Source: Tyto alba
Taxonomy: Eukaryota; Chordata; Aves; Strigiformes; Tytonidae
Direction: 5' to 3'
DNA: 64,000 nucleotides
NCBI RefSeq assembly: GCF_018691265.1
Contig: NW_024881313.1
Span: forward strand, 35,271,518-35,335,517
Part shown: one piece after another, positions 48,335 through 61,532 of the stretch
Layout: every line of letters begins with the position of its first letter
Position numbering within the stretch: position 1 is the stretch's first letter
Notes under the pieces: generated by a model
Seen by the model: only the letters and a program-made list of their open reading frames with translations
What the model was told of the DNA's origin: nothing
The model's database searches: none
Translations under genes and position numbers: made by a program

Positions 48335-51300
48335 GCCTTGGCTTGACTGACATTCAACGTTATTCATGTATTAAGTGAGTTTCCCTTCCCTAGGGAACCA
48401 CAGTTTACCTGCCTCAGTTCTAAAGCCACATCACCACAGGAAGTCCCTCAAGAGGTACCAGGAGCAGAAAAACACTTTATTCCGAATATAACTATCTGAA
48501 AGAACAGATGTCACAAAGGAAGCAGTTGGTTAAGCAAATTGCTCTCCATATAAATACTTTTGCACTGTCAAGTTTGTACCAGTTCTTGCAAATTCATTCT
48601 GTGTTTCTAGTAAATTAATTTAAAATCAAATTACTTGTTTCCTGCTTCAGAGGGCATGTGGTCTAAAATACATTCTAACTTTAATAAATTAAATTATGTA
48701 TGTCCAAATCTGTACCCTCAGCATAAGAATGTATTACCTACAATTTATAGGCACAGTTTAGCACTGATCTTCACAGGGCAGAGATTGCTCCATAATCATT
48801 GAGCTACAGTTTTGTCCCTGTCAAAAAGTAACACTCTTTAAGGTGAATCTTTGAAAATAGTGTAATATTCAGGGGAGAAGCTAACATGGAAGGCATAGTA
48901 TGCATAAGTAAGGCACTCAGCCATAAAAAGTGGGGTTTTTAAATGCAATGTGCGTACAACTTTGTAACAAGTCATCTTAATGGCATGATATTTGGTATAG
49001 CACTGAAACAACAGAAACAATTGTTTCATGTTAAAAGTGCAATGCAATCTGAGGTGACATCTCGAATTCATTTGTGCAGAAAGGTTGTGCAGAGTCATTA
49101 GAGACTATGCAGTATATGAGAAGAGACTGTGTAACTCAGTTGATCTGACGAATACTCCAGTTGTTAAGCAAATTATAGCACTGAGCTAGAGTCAAATGCC
49201 AACCTTACAGCAATTCTCTGTTTGCTAATCTGTCTGTGTGGTACCAATACTTCGCAACACTTTCCTAAAGACTAAACTCTGGGAAACATGGACCCAGCTG
49301 CTTCCCAGAAATCACACTTGTACCAAGTATCTGAAGAATTAATGTTAATTAAAACTGATGAAATATATCCTGGCAAATTATTCAATAAGGACAACATGCA
49401 CATGTGCCCGGACAATGATTCGGTTCATCACCTTGTGTTTTCAGACTCATCCATCAAATTTATAAGGTGGGAGAAAATGTCTAAGAGAAGTAGACTCTTC
49501 AAAAGAATCTGGTTGTATAGACCAATCCCGAAAGGAGTGTTAGGGAATCAACTGAGTTTTTGCAAGCAATTGATGCCAGGCCTGGAAAGCCACTCTCATG
49601 GGACACAACAGTCTCATTTCCAGCACAAAGCACCAGAAAATCAGCACAGACCTGTCTGAGGAAAGGTGCCTTTGGTTCATGCTGTTTAACTTGGACTGTT
49701 TGCATTTCTTCTGATTCCAGATGATTTGTTCTTCTGGCAGCAGTGGCAGCAGGTTTATCCCCTGTAAAGCTCCCCACCGTGGGTGGTTTATATAATTTGT
49801 TTTTAATTTTTGTATCAAGTGCCATGTTGCCAAGGCAATACACATTATGTTAATATTTATTGATTCAGTTGTTTTCATAATTTATAAAGTAAAGCCATTC
49901 AACAATACAAAAACTTTGTGCATGCAAATGGAGAGTTGGGAGCCCAGGACAGACCTTAGCTCCTTCACAGCATAAACCAAAAGTTTGCTCTGATCTGGGC
50001 CCTAAAAAGAGGTGATCTACCAACACCATACCAGCAATTAGCACTTGGAGGATGGACTCATTGTTGTCCCTTTGCATGCTGCAGGCCAGTTGTAGCACCA
50101 GAAAAACAGCAATCAGATTGAAAATAGAGCATAATCTGGGTGACATCTCAAGTGTGTTTGTGCACAGACCCACATACTTGTTTGCTGACACAAATAAATA
50201 CAAAGGCTCCACACTGCGTTCTGCCTCTGAAAAGCATAGATCGGCTAATTGTTTCAGGCTCAAATCGGGATTAGTGCAAATGCCACTCCTTTGGAAAGAG
50301 GGCTTGCTGTTGGCAAAACAAGACAAATACCTGTCATCGGCGTGGAGTCACTTTATTCCTTCCCCATAGAAATATCATTATTTTCCATCCTGTGCAAACA
50401 AATTTAGAAAGAGGATCCCAGGACCTGCCTTTCAGATGGTGATCAGTTCAGGCGGGTTCTCCTGATGCTTCACTCACTCCCTAGATCATGATCCTGGCTT
50501 GTAACATTTGCTCCCTGATTCCCTGGCCACGGCTGTTGTGGGAAGGAAGATGTGCAAGGCCTTTGATAGCAGGAAGCTTCCTCTCCCAAGCAAGTGGGGA
50601 GACAAGAAATGGGAATTGGCTCTGGAGCCTCCTCCTTTGCAATTGTCAATGCAGACCCAGCAAGCAAGGAAGAAGGATGTGGCAGGATAAAGTTAATTTA
50701 TTTTACAAGGTGGACAGTGTTTCCCCTGTCTCTGTTGAGAAATGCAAACTGCACTTTGCTGATTCTACAATGCAATGGGAAGCTTCAACCTTATGTATCT
50801 TCTCTACTCCCTGCCAGACTCACGCATCCCTCTGTCTCTTTGAAGTCCAGTTTTGAGACACTAATGGGATTTCAGGGATGTCCAGGTCACTTTCCAGGAA
50901 TGAGTTGGTCAGGACTTTTCCAGGTGCAGACTCAGAACTGTGGAGGTTAGTCCCGGTCCCTCACATACAAGTCTGCACACACTTGGCCATACAAGTGGGA
51001 CCCTGCTTTACCACGGGACACTGCCCATCAGAGGAAGCAGCGGCAACAGCCAAGGGTGCTGGCAACAGAGATATCTCTGCTCTAGCCATTCACAGATGAC
51101 TGACACTATGCAATTTAGCCTCCTTGGGAAATGCAGCTCAATAAAGCAGCAATTAGTCCCTTAATAGATAACATATTTTAACCTGCAAAGCTTCCTATAG
51201 TCATTTTTTGGATATGAAAACAATCATAGGAGTCTGAGGAGCTTTTCATGTACAGTAAACCCAGTTCAGCAGTGTGACACACATAGTTACGAGAGGATTG

Positions 51301-52198
51301 TTTACTCTGTAAAGTAATTGTTGATGTTTGTGTTCCTCCTTGCAGACAGCTATGGATTTCATAAAATTACCATGCCTGGTAGCAATTGGCATCCTTTCTC
51401 AGCAACAGTTTGTGTCTAGTAACTGGCACACTTCCTCTGCGAAGAAGCCAAGAAGTAAACGATCATGAAAATTGAGCTGTTTATATCCTACCTCTGCATA
51501 AGTGGAGAAGCAAGCAGATTGCAATGCTGCTGAAATACAGCAAGCTTGCATTACTGCCTGGGTGACACCTGTTTTGTGTGTAAAGTAAACAGGAGACGAC
51601 AGTCTGCAGAGCTGTCGGGCTGATGACTCTTAGATATGCTGAATTCAGTCTTTCCGAAAAGCCCTGAAAAATCTGAGCTAAAATGAGAGGGAAATAAATA
51701 GCCACGAACTGGGGAAATGAATCGTAGCTTCCTATTACCAGAACACAATGTTTATGATCTTGGTTCTCCATTTTCACAAATAAATGTAAATCCTTGTAGC
51801 ACCAATAAAATCAGTGGATTTATCTTTCTGCACTTTCATATGAGAAGAAAGATCACCAAATACATCAGGAAAATCCCCTTTCTTCCTTAATACAAGAAGG
51901 GGAAGATTAATATCACTTATTCTGCTAGGAATAAAAGAGGGCTGGTATGCAGCTGTCAATTCTAAGTGTGCACATTTAAGAATCTCTCTAACCCACTTTG
52001 AAGAATTACTTCTGTAAAGCAGAGTGACCACTATGTTTAATGAGAAACCAGAGGAAAACCTGGAGCAGGACCACACCACAGGGCTAGTATTATAGCTAAG
52101 AAACAGAGTGGACTTGTGCTATGCAACATTCCTTTACAAGTGCATTTTATTAGCAGACTACAGCATTTGAAATACTAATGTAACACGTGAAGTCTTAC

Positions 52199-52232
52199 CT
52201 TCAGGTTGCAACACAGGTACATAATTTAAGAC
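52199..52232 (-). other. Candidate 34-nt pseudo-exon in intron 17
   Basis: On the gene strand a pyrimidine-rich stretch (TTTCTCTTTCTTGTTTTC, then TACCCTCTCT) leads to TTTTCAG. This is followed by 34 nt with no stop in the phase-0 frame, then by a strong donor GAAG/GTAAGA. Because 34 is not a multiple of three, inclusion between exons 17 and 18 would shift the frame. It could be a poison-type exon or chance; nothing in its peptide is conserved. Confidence 0.2.
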
Positions 52233-54115
52233 CTGAAAATTCCTCAGAGAGGGTATGAAAACAAGAAAGAGAAAGTCTAAACCTGATTATTTGATACTGG
52301 TCATCCCCACTCCCCATCCTATGCCACCTGGTCCACCATTCCACTTCACCAGAAACAACCAGAGATCAGGCTAGCTTAGCAGACTGATTTTTGTTTGGTT
52401 TTTTTTTTTTGGTCCTTATCTGCCCCTCCCAGTCTTTTTTCTTTCCATTCATCAATGCAAAATCCAGAAACAATATGGGGCAAAGGGAGTAGTAAAACAT
52501 CAGAATTAGAAGGTGCTTCTTGTATTTGTCATGTGAATCCATCTGGATTGTTTTTTCCCTTTTTCTTGATAGCCCAGCATTTATAGGGTCCTCGTTTTTT
52601 AAAAGCCAAATCACTAACGCATGAGAAAGAGCAACATGGGTAAAACAGGTTAAACACAATAGTCTCCAAGTTGAGAAACAGCATAGCCTGTTGCCCAGCT
52701 CTTGTGTAGGTGATATTATGCCCCCGACTTGGATGCCCACAGGTCCCAAGGGAGTTTCCAACTGTTCTGTCATTTGTCAGAGTTAAGGCCACTGGCATTT
52801 GAAGTTACACCTATGTAGCTAGACACAGAACTTGTCCTCTTTGTGGATCTAAGAAACACATTTTTTCCACCTGAAAGTCACTGAGTATATGGAAGAAAAC
52901 TGAAGTACTTGTTCTAAAATAATAATGTACTTTTGAGTACTAAGTTGGACAAAAATACCAGAATCTGGCCCTTAAAATTCAGAATGGCTAAGGCTGAGGC
53001 TGGCCAGAAACCAGTTGCTCAGCAGAGGCCGTTAACAGCAAAAAATCCCCTGGAACCTGCCTGCCCTGGGATTTTCCTTCATTTTGACTAAAGGTGAACT
53101 AAATTTTCGCCAAACATCATCACAGCCACTAAACTGCTGGTCTCTGCACAAGCACTGGATGTTTTGCCAAATGTCATACCTCAAGGAGAGAAACGTCAGT
53201 TTAGCAGAGCTCCTTCTTGCATTGATCCAGAACATTTTAAGCATTTGGACTGGCCACAGAGGAGCAACACGTGTTATTTCTAATGGCTTCTACCTTGCTG
53301 GCCGAAGATCTTTTCCCACACTGGGCAACACACTGCCCATAAAAAACCCCATAGATTCATTATTCCAAGGGTTGACTCTTAAAATTAGTCTTAGTGGGAG
53401 AACTTGGCAAAAAGATGGACTGCCAAAGTTAATTTAGCTTGTTATCAATTCAATAGACTTAAATAGGCAGTGAAAGTGTTTTGTAAGTGTTCATTGTTCA
53501 GAGTTCAAGCTAATACCTTCTGCTAAATTGCATTTTGAAGTTTAATCACACTCTACTTTTTATGTTTCTTTTGGTAATTGGGATCTTTCCACAGCATAAT
53601 ATGAAGAACTCAGACTAATGGGCTCCTCTGATGGAAGTTTAAATTTTGGAAGTTTGCCTCAAAGTGCAGTGAGTGAGAGTGCTTGAAATAACCTGCAACC
53701 TTTCACCCAAAAAAAGCCATTAATATTTTAATCATTAAGAAAGTCTCATACTATTACAGGCAATAGCAACAAAATAACTATTATTTTAAATTTTGTTATT
53801 TTGGGCCATAATTAATAGGAATAATTTCAAGCCCCTGACACACGCATGCACTGTCTCACTTGGCACAGGAGCTGTTGGGGAATTGGATGCTGTTCATTTT
53901 ATCCAAAATGTTATATGTCAGCATTTTCTTTACCAAAGGGAGAAACTGTAAGAAATGCTCATTTCTGGGCAGCATTTTGCTCCAGGGAGGGATATGGATA
54001 CTGGGAAATGGCACCCAGTAGGCTGTGACTGACGTGTAGTCCACGGTCTGGGCACTTGTCCAAATGCATGTTGTCAAGTCCGCTACGCCTGATATCGCCT
54101 CTTTCAATGCCAGGA

Positions 54116-54141
54116 TTTTTTTTTTTTTTTTTTTTTTTTTT
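54116..54141 (+). repeat. Poly(T) tract, 26 nt
   Basis: Uninterrupted T run on the plus strand, in intron 17. Confidence 0.95.
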
Positions 54142-54403
54142 CTCCTCCATCAGCTCCCTGTGTTTCCTATACCTTAGGCGCTATTCTGTGGACAAATATA
54201 TTTCCCTGCCACTGTGTACTGAATAAGCACCCTAAAACCTTTGTTTGCAGTGTGACTGCTCTAATCACATCAGCAGAGATCTGACACGGACTCTTCTCCT
54301 TCTGCCCCATTGTCCTGAAACAAAATAAACAAAAATGTCTTTCTATATGTAAAGCAAAAATGAGGACATAGGTGCTTTAAATCTGGTGCTATGACTTACA
54401 GTC

Positions 54404-54423
54404 TTTTTTTTTTTTTTTTTTTT
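54404..54423 (+). repeat. Poly(T) tract, 20 nt
   Basis: Uninterrupted T run on the plus strand, in intron 17. Confidence 0.95.
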
Positions 54424-55324
54424 CTAATGGCCTTGTGCTATTCTTCTGAAGACAATAAATATAGAAATATTTAATTTTATTGCTAAAAATAATTAGCAAA
54501 TAATTAAGTTTTACACAGTTTTCAAGAAATGCAAAGCAAAACATAGAGTTGAAAAAGGGAGAAATCCAGGCAAACTATGTATGCAATAATAATGAAAAAA
54601 CCCTGCTATCTTACTTCATGATGAGAAAAATACTGGCTCAAATAAAGCTGACAAGAAAAATACTGTAAGATTTACTGGGTGCTGCATGCATGTATACATG
54701 TGGGCTCACTCTCCTGTCAGTGAGAACTGGGGAGTCATCAACAGAATTCAAAGGTATTTTATCCAGTTGCACTAAAAGAGAATGTGTCCCACAGACTGGA
54801 AATGAAAACAGATGGAATATAAATACTGTTTGAAAGGGCATTATGGTTCCTGACAATAAAGTATATTTCCTGCAGTAAAAGGCTGAAATTAATGTACCCT
54901 GTCAAATAAACACATGACTTCATGGTATGTTTGATTTATATATGTTAGAATTATTAGGAGCATAAGACATTGTCACAAACAATTTTATATCAAAATCCTT
55001 ATGAACCGGTATCTCTATAGCAATTTTCAATAATTTCATCTATACTTATGTCAAGCTGGAATAATTCTATTGACTTTTACAGAATCACTTCAGGTTTAGG
55101 AACAGGTCTGTAATGCACAGAAATTGTACATTAAAATTTCCACTGTATACAAAGGAAACAGATGTGAGTCCAGATGCAGATGGTGAACTCTCTGTTACCT
55201 GAGATATTTCATTCTTTTTTTCTGTCTTACAAATGATGTATCATAGCTAAAATAAACTTGCAGGCTCTGTGCAGAAATCAGTGACTGAAGTCTTTGACTC
55301 AGTGCTATGAGAAAGCTAAACCAT

Positions 55325-55370
55325 GGTGATCCTAATGATCCCCTCTGACCTCAAAATTATGAATCTCTTA
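55325..55370 (+). repeat. CR1-like 3' end relic
   Basis: The plus strand 'tgatcctaatgatcccctct' followed by 'gacctcaaaattatgaatct' resembles the 3' end of older amniote CR1 subfamilies ('gatctaatgatcccttctgg' then 'ccttaaaatctatgaatct'). The match is short, so the call is tentative. Confidence 0.45.
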
Positions 55371-56589
55371 CTGGCAGAAAAATGCAAAAAAAGCCATCAG
55401 AAACAGTTTCACCTTGTCAAATGGAATAAAATTAGTCAGTAATTCTGAAATAAATACAGGGAGAAGAGAATAAAAGCTTGGGGTTTTAATCCATTTCAGG
55501 GCAATATCAGAGCTGTACTATTGAACAGACACCGGTGTTGCAGTCAGTTCTATCACTGACGTGTACAGAGGCAGTTACTCATCCAGAGTCTGGAAACCTC
55601 GTCTTCCTGGGAGCTGTGTTTGGGCTCAGACAAGGGTATACATGAGGGGAGAGCTTCCAATCAAGAAAACATCATGAATATGACTAAGAAAGCAAGGCAT
55701 GCTCTGGAGAAATGAATACTCACTGGGTGTGCATAATCCAGGCAATGTATGGCCCATGGATCCTCTGTGCAGATCCAGACCCAAACCTCTTAAGAATCAC
55801 AGCAGCGGTGCTGCTCTGCCTTGGAGGGGTCTAAGGAAAATGCACTGAGATGTGCAGCTGTACAGGTGGGAAACTGGGAAAGCCCGAGGAGCAATGAAAG
55901 ACACCGCCCTCTTCCCATAGGCGATATTCTTTGTCAGGTCATGGAAAGATGAGCCCTAGCAGGCACAGCAATGATTCTTTGCTATTTAAGGACTTCCTCA
56001 GCCAGGGGTGAACCTCAGGCAAGAGGGTGAGCCAGCCCTCCACCTGCTTTGCAGTCTCGGGATGGCACAAATCGGCTGTGGTGGGAGCTGGGACCTGGTT
56101 GCCGTGCATGGAAAGGCAGCACTCCCACGGCGTGCGTGCCTGGTGTCGAGGAAAGGGTAAGAAGCTGCAGAGCACTCCATCCCAGCAGCAGGCAGCCAGC
56201 ACTTTCCATATGACCCAATTAGCCACTCCGTCGGAACAAATCAATAATGGCGTTTTCTGAAGACAAGCAGGCAAGTGCTGCTGGCTCGGCACTGTGCTGC
56301 ATGTGAAAATACAAAGGTGTTATCTCTGCCAGAAAGCAGCATCCATGCCTGGCTTTGTCACATCAGAGGGGGAAAATGTGAGATGTGGCCAGGAGCCACT
56401 AGCCACTGCAGCATGGACTTTCTTCTCAGTGGTATGCCATAGACATATCAAGTTGAGAGCAGTAGTTTGAGTAAGGCGGCACATGTAGTAATTAAATTTA
56501 AGAGAGAGGAGAAAGCAGTAACAACCCTGTTGGGCTGACTCAAACAACAAGGCAATGGTAGAGTCATTTTCTTAGTTTGTACTAATAAA

Positions 56590-56860
56590 TTTTGCTGACT
56601 GTAGGAACGCATCAATGCAAAGAAGAATCGTGCAGAACGACCTGGACATCACTGAGGTCTGGGGTAATAGAAATAAGACAGAGTTCAACAGTGTAAGTGC
56701 AGGACACTGTACTTTGGGGACTGATTCAGGACACTCAGAGTTAGTCATCTGGAACCTCTTTTTAGTCCATTAATCACAGGATTTCTCTAAACCACAAAGT
56801 GATGTCACTTCGTGAAAAAGGAACACGCTGTTCTGGGCTACAGTTGTGGGCACCCTGAAG
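56590..56860 (+). repeat. CR1/L3-like LINE fragment (decayed)
   Basis: The plus strand carries 'gacctggacatcactgaggt', then 'ggggtaatagaaataagaca', 'gttcaacagtgtaagtgcag' and 'cactgtactttggggactga', followed later by 'cacaaagtgatgtcacttcg' and 'tgaaaaagga'. These follow the order of a CR1/L3 ORF2 segment ('gacctggatgac', 'aatagaaatggaatg', 'ttcaatagtacaaagtgcaa', 'atgcacttagggacta', 'gtgatgcggctgtgaaaaag'). Confidence 0.5.
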
Positions 56861-59800
56861 GTTAAGCAATACTAAAGTAGGAATTTTGAAGATTTAATCT
56901 TTGGACTTAGATATCTAATGTAAATGGTACAAATCTCTCTGAAGTCTGAAACATTCAATATAGTTAAATTGAAGGTAGGTTCTGGTAGAAGCCACTGTGT
57001 CAGGTGAACTGGACTGTGCACACCAAGTTGTCCTATCACCTTACTCTTCCCATAATATGCTTCTTACTCCTTTAGGAGACTGACAGTATCATTTATGAAA
57101 ACATGGTCTTTATAAGGAATTACAAGACACTCTATGTAGGTTCAAGAAAATAATTTCCACATTTTAATCATCTAGGAAGCCAAAATGAGAACCCAAAAGC
57201 ACCTTGAGAAGATGCAGCCAGTAAATTACTGTGGTTGCTTCTGAGCTTTTTGAACTTGTTTTCCTGCTAGGACAAACCCTAGTTAAATTTTACATCTCAA
57301 AGACAGAGGAAAAATGGAAGGCAGTTATTCTTGCTCTCATTATGAGGCTAAATTCATCATCAAATCCTGAAGAAATCTTGTGGACTGACAGGAAGAAACT
57401 TCCCCAGAACTATGAGCAGTGCAAGGAAGATTGGATAGATAAAGACATAAGCTAAAATGTTGCAGTAACCAACATCAACCCACGTATCACACCATAATGA
57501 CAAACTAATTAAGTTCAAGGCAGTCCTTTCTCAGCTTCACTCCTCTCCTGCCAGCTTCTTGCAGCTGTGCTGACTTTTATTGTTCAGCTTTTCTTTCTGA
57601 TCCTTTCAGCATATGTGTGGGCTACAGGCATGTGTCTCCTAGCTCTCCAAGCTGGCAGAGCATCTCACTTGCATCTCAGTAATCAAAGGAGATTTAAAAG
57701 CTATCAGGTGGGCTTGCTCCCTCTCAATGACAGTGCCACAAATTGGTAGCTTTCAGGAAGACGGCTGCTGCCAGCGTAAGCTTTGATAATAGAAATGGCA
57801 GCTGAAACTTAAACTTAGACATTTCTATTACTCAGAGGAAAATGTGCAGTCACAGAAGGGTTTCTCATCATCTGAAATTTCAAACTGCTCTGTGTAACAC
57901 TGTGTGGCCCATCTCTCATAGCCACAACGGCTTACTTTAGAGTAGTTTTGTGTCTTTCTGGGAAGAGCCCAGCATTGGTACGGGAGCTGTAAGCTGAGCT
58001 GATCATCACCTTAAAATACCCCATCGAGATCAACAACTTTTCAGTTTTGCCTGAGACCAGCCTCCTTTTAACCTCTTCATCATGACAGATGAGTCCAGAC
58101 TGATGTGAGCACACAATGAACAGAACATGGTCCAGGATCTTCAACGGACAGAGAAAGTATAAAGGATGTGTAAGGATTCTGTAGGTTTACCTAGCCGTGC
58201 ACTTACAAGGCATAAATGCATATACTCCATTTTTATGCATCTCCTTTTGCTTCATCTTCGCTGCTATTGCACCAAAATCTACAAGCATGAGGAGGAAGAC
58301 AGGTTCTGGCAATGTTGCCAAAGGGCTGATAAATTCCAGGTCAGCCAACAACTTTAAAGGCAAGCAGGGTATATTGTCTTCTCCTGAGAAGTAAATATAC
58401 ATACACATTCTCTTTGTACATACTAAAATATTTAAATATGTAAAAATATGGATTATAATTAAAGGAAAGTTAGAATAGATTTGAATGTTTAGCATACTCT
58501 TGGTAGTTCTTGTTTTGTTTTTGTATGACGCCCTCCACACAAAAAGATACTTCATCGTCATTGTGCCCTTTCAGTGCAATCATATAAGTTTTGCTCTTGT
58601 TCACGTTTTTCTTCCCTTATGAGCTCTGCTGTTGTTATCATGGCTATCCTGGAGGCAAGGAGATAAAGATCCCCATGGATGTTGGGGTCACAGGTTTAAA
58701 GCTTCTGGGAGTGAGTGGGGAAGTTTATTCCCCAGAGTCCCACAGGGTCACCCTTGATACAAAGGTTAGCATGGTGTAATGCCCACAACCCTATGTCCAG
58801 GGAATTGGGATTTCATATTGATCTCCAGGTGCAATGTATTCTGCAGTCATGTTGATTGAGAGATATTTTTTCATGGATCCATATCATATGTCTTTGGAAT
58901 GGACACCATTAAAAATTACAGATCTTTGAATGGTTTGGGATCTGCATTCTCATGGAGAGATTTACAGCTGTGAAAATTTATTAGGGTTTTGCAGGAAAAC
59001 AAATGCAAAGCTCATCACACAATTATTATTTCTGCTGTTGAGCTTCTTCCTATTTTTTGGTTTATTTATTATGACAAAGTATTTTGAGTCGTTTACTTGG
59101 AACCCCTTTGCATGCACACATTTTTCTCTCTAGAAATTTGATAAAATTGTTTGCTGGATATATGAACTTGCTTCTGGTTTGGACCTTTCCAGCGGCAGAC
59201 CCCTCAGGCCTGCAGACAAAGGTTGAAAACCATTGATCAGGGCTATGCACAGGGGAGCAGCAGTGACCTGCAGCAGCTGTTTGTCAAAGCCTGGAAAACA
59301 CTGGTGACAAAGCTAATTAATACGTTTCTCAGCTCCATGCCTTCTGTTTAATTCACACACTAGCAGTGAACTATATTATTGCACTGCAATCCAAATATCT
59401 TGTGGTAACGTGACAATGTTACTCTAATGATTATTGAAAATTTCATGAAAAGATACTGTGTGAAAACATTGTTTTGATTTGCTTCTCCTACTGGGTTTTG
59501 TTTCCTCCTATGTTGTTTCACTCTGAATCCTTGATGTTTATATCACGTAAGATAACGTTTCAACATTATTGAAACAATTTGAAGAAGTTTTCTTGATATT
59601 TTCAAATCAACTTTTATTCATAATGTTCCATTTCACTAACTGTCGATTTTTCTAAGTCAGTTCTCTCCCTCATGACCCTAGTAGATTTCACTAAAAGTGT
59701 AATTCCACATTTATTTGCTGTACAGCATAAAATGGATGGCTACCTGTTCTATCTACTAATATACACACCAGCACCTACATGGACACACTGTACAGCTAAA

Positions 59801-59950
59801 CAGAAATACACATTTCTAGACTTTTAAGGTACATCAAGATGTAAAAATTCAAAATCCTCCATACTCAATGCAGCAGTTTAGCTTGCAACGGTGAACATTT
59901 CTATTTATCTTGAGGAAGGTGGAATACAGAGATGCAACATACACATGTGT

Positions 59951-59954
<4 letters not shown>

Positions 59955-59981
<27 letters not shown>
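59955..59981 (+). repeat. (AC)n microsatellite
   Basis: Thirteen AC units without interruption, flanked by acatgtgtacat and atacac. A likely length-polymorphic marker inside intron 17. Confidence 0.97.
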
Positions 59982-59986
<5 letters not shown>

Positions 59987-61532
59987 TTCCAGACCTCATG
60001 GACACTTATGTGCAAAGTTTCAACAAACTTCTGCTTTGCACTGTGAAGGAAAAATCAGAGAGTTTATAAGAATGTGACCCTCTGTCAGATATAGCAGAAA
60101 GGTGTGAATATTTTTAAAGGCCAAAAAACCAACCAACCAAGCAAAAAACTCCTCCAGATTTAAACACATTTATACACTAGTAAATGCATTTATACTAGTC
60201 AGTATTTGCAAATCAGCTGATACTAAGAAACCCATCTACCATATTCATATTTCACTTTTCAAGTGTACTCTGCTTGTAGGCTTAACTAATACAACACTGG
60301 GAATAGATAAGAACACCAAAGGAAAAAAATAGATATCTTCCATGCCATCCACAGTGATCCACAGGTCATTTCAATAAAAGTATTCCTTAAAAAAAGATAC
60401 CAAGTCCTTAAAAGGGTTTACCAAAAATTTCAGACATCTTTTTTTGTTACTTAGTTGTCTATTTGAACAGTGGGGCTTGATGATGAAGTTTTCTAACCCC
60501 ATGCCATTCAGCTCCCCAAGGGGATGATCAATGTGCTGGTGAACAGATGCACTAGCACTGAAAATAATTCCACAAAGGAGCAGCAGAAATTAAGATTTAG
60601 CACCCAAGTTGTGCCTGGCTTCTGACACAGAGTGCTTCCACATGGCTTTCTTAGGACAGCCCTTCTCTAAGGACAGTTTTGCTTCAAAACGTTCTTCCCC
60701 TCAACTGTGAGATCAGGGATCCCTCCTGACACCTGGATCTGAAACAGGAGCTTTGATCCAGTGCCTGCTGAACTCCGTGGGTCAGAGGATGCTGGATCAA
60801 GGCTGGAGGGTCTGGAAAACATTAACTGGATATAGTGTGTGAAGCCAAGAGACAAAGCTGGTAGAAAGGGGAGAGGGGAAAAAGGAGAGAAAGAAAAGCA
60901 TTCCTGTGAAGATTTTTCTTCTCCATTTTACACCAACACTTCAAACCACACAAAATTTTTCTGCCTTTACTACTGGGTGCTCTGGGGAAAATGAAATTCT
61001 GCCATGTCACACTAAAGAACAGGCAAATAACTATTTTTCCCATCTGAATACATATGATTACATGTCTTCTCTGTTGCTCTGGCCCCTTGTCATATCAGCC
61101 TTTGCCTTGTCACATTTTTAAGAGAACTACCTGGCCCTCAATTCTTGCTGCACAAATCAAACCAAGCCATTGACTATTTTTGCACACTGAGAAAATCCCC
61201 TGTCATAGTCAGAGGACCTAAGATTTGTTCTGTAACATTCCCATGATTCAGCTGAAAGAAAAAAAAAAAAGTCTCTTGTGTAAGAAAGGGCTTAATTGCT
61301 CTGGTTAGAAGTACTAATCTAGCCAAGCACAAAAATACAAAGAAAGGGAACACCTCTTGTTGGAGACTGAATTTTGCTCTTGGATATGCACCTGTAACTT
61401 CTTCTGAAGTTAACAACATATCAAAGGCAGGATTAGGCCATAGGACATTTGCATTACAAGCCATGGATCCAGATCAGGGATGGGATCAAAGGCCATAACA
61501 TACTGCAACTAGCAAACATTTTCGTTGCCTAC

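Larger units (their letters stand above)
47117..61532 (-). other. SCN5A: Intron 17 (14.4 kb)
   Basis: GT-AG intron between exons 17 and 18 (donor CAG/GTAGGC, acceptor TTCCAG or CAGCAG). It holds T runs at 48313-48334, 54116-54141 and 54404-54423, a CR1 3' end relic near 55325-55370, a CR1-like stretch near 56590-56860, an (AC)n microsatellite at 59955-59981 and a possible 34-nt pseudo-exon at 52199-52232. No other gene is seen. Confidence 0.85.

Noticed and set aside
52366..52773. Minus-strand open frame containing KKKDWEGQI as a linker exon
   Set aside because: The upstream part is hydrophobic and unlike the linker, and there is no acceptor and donor pair in the right phase. Exon 18 was found at 46970-47116.
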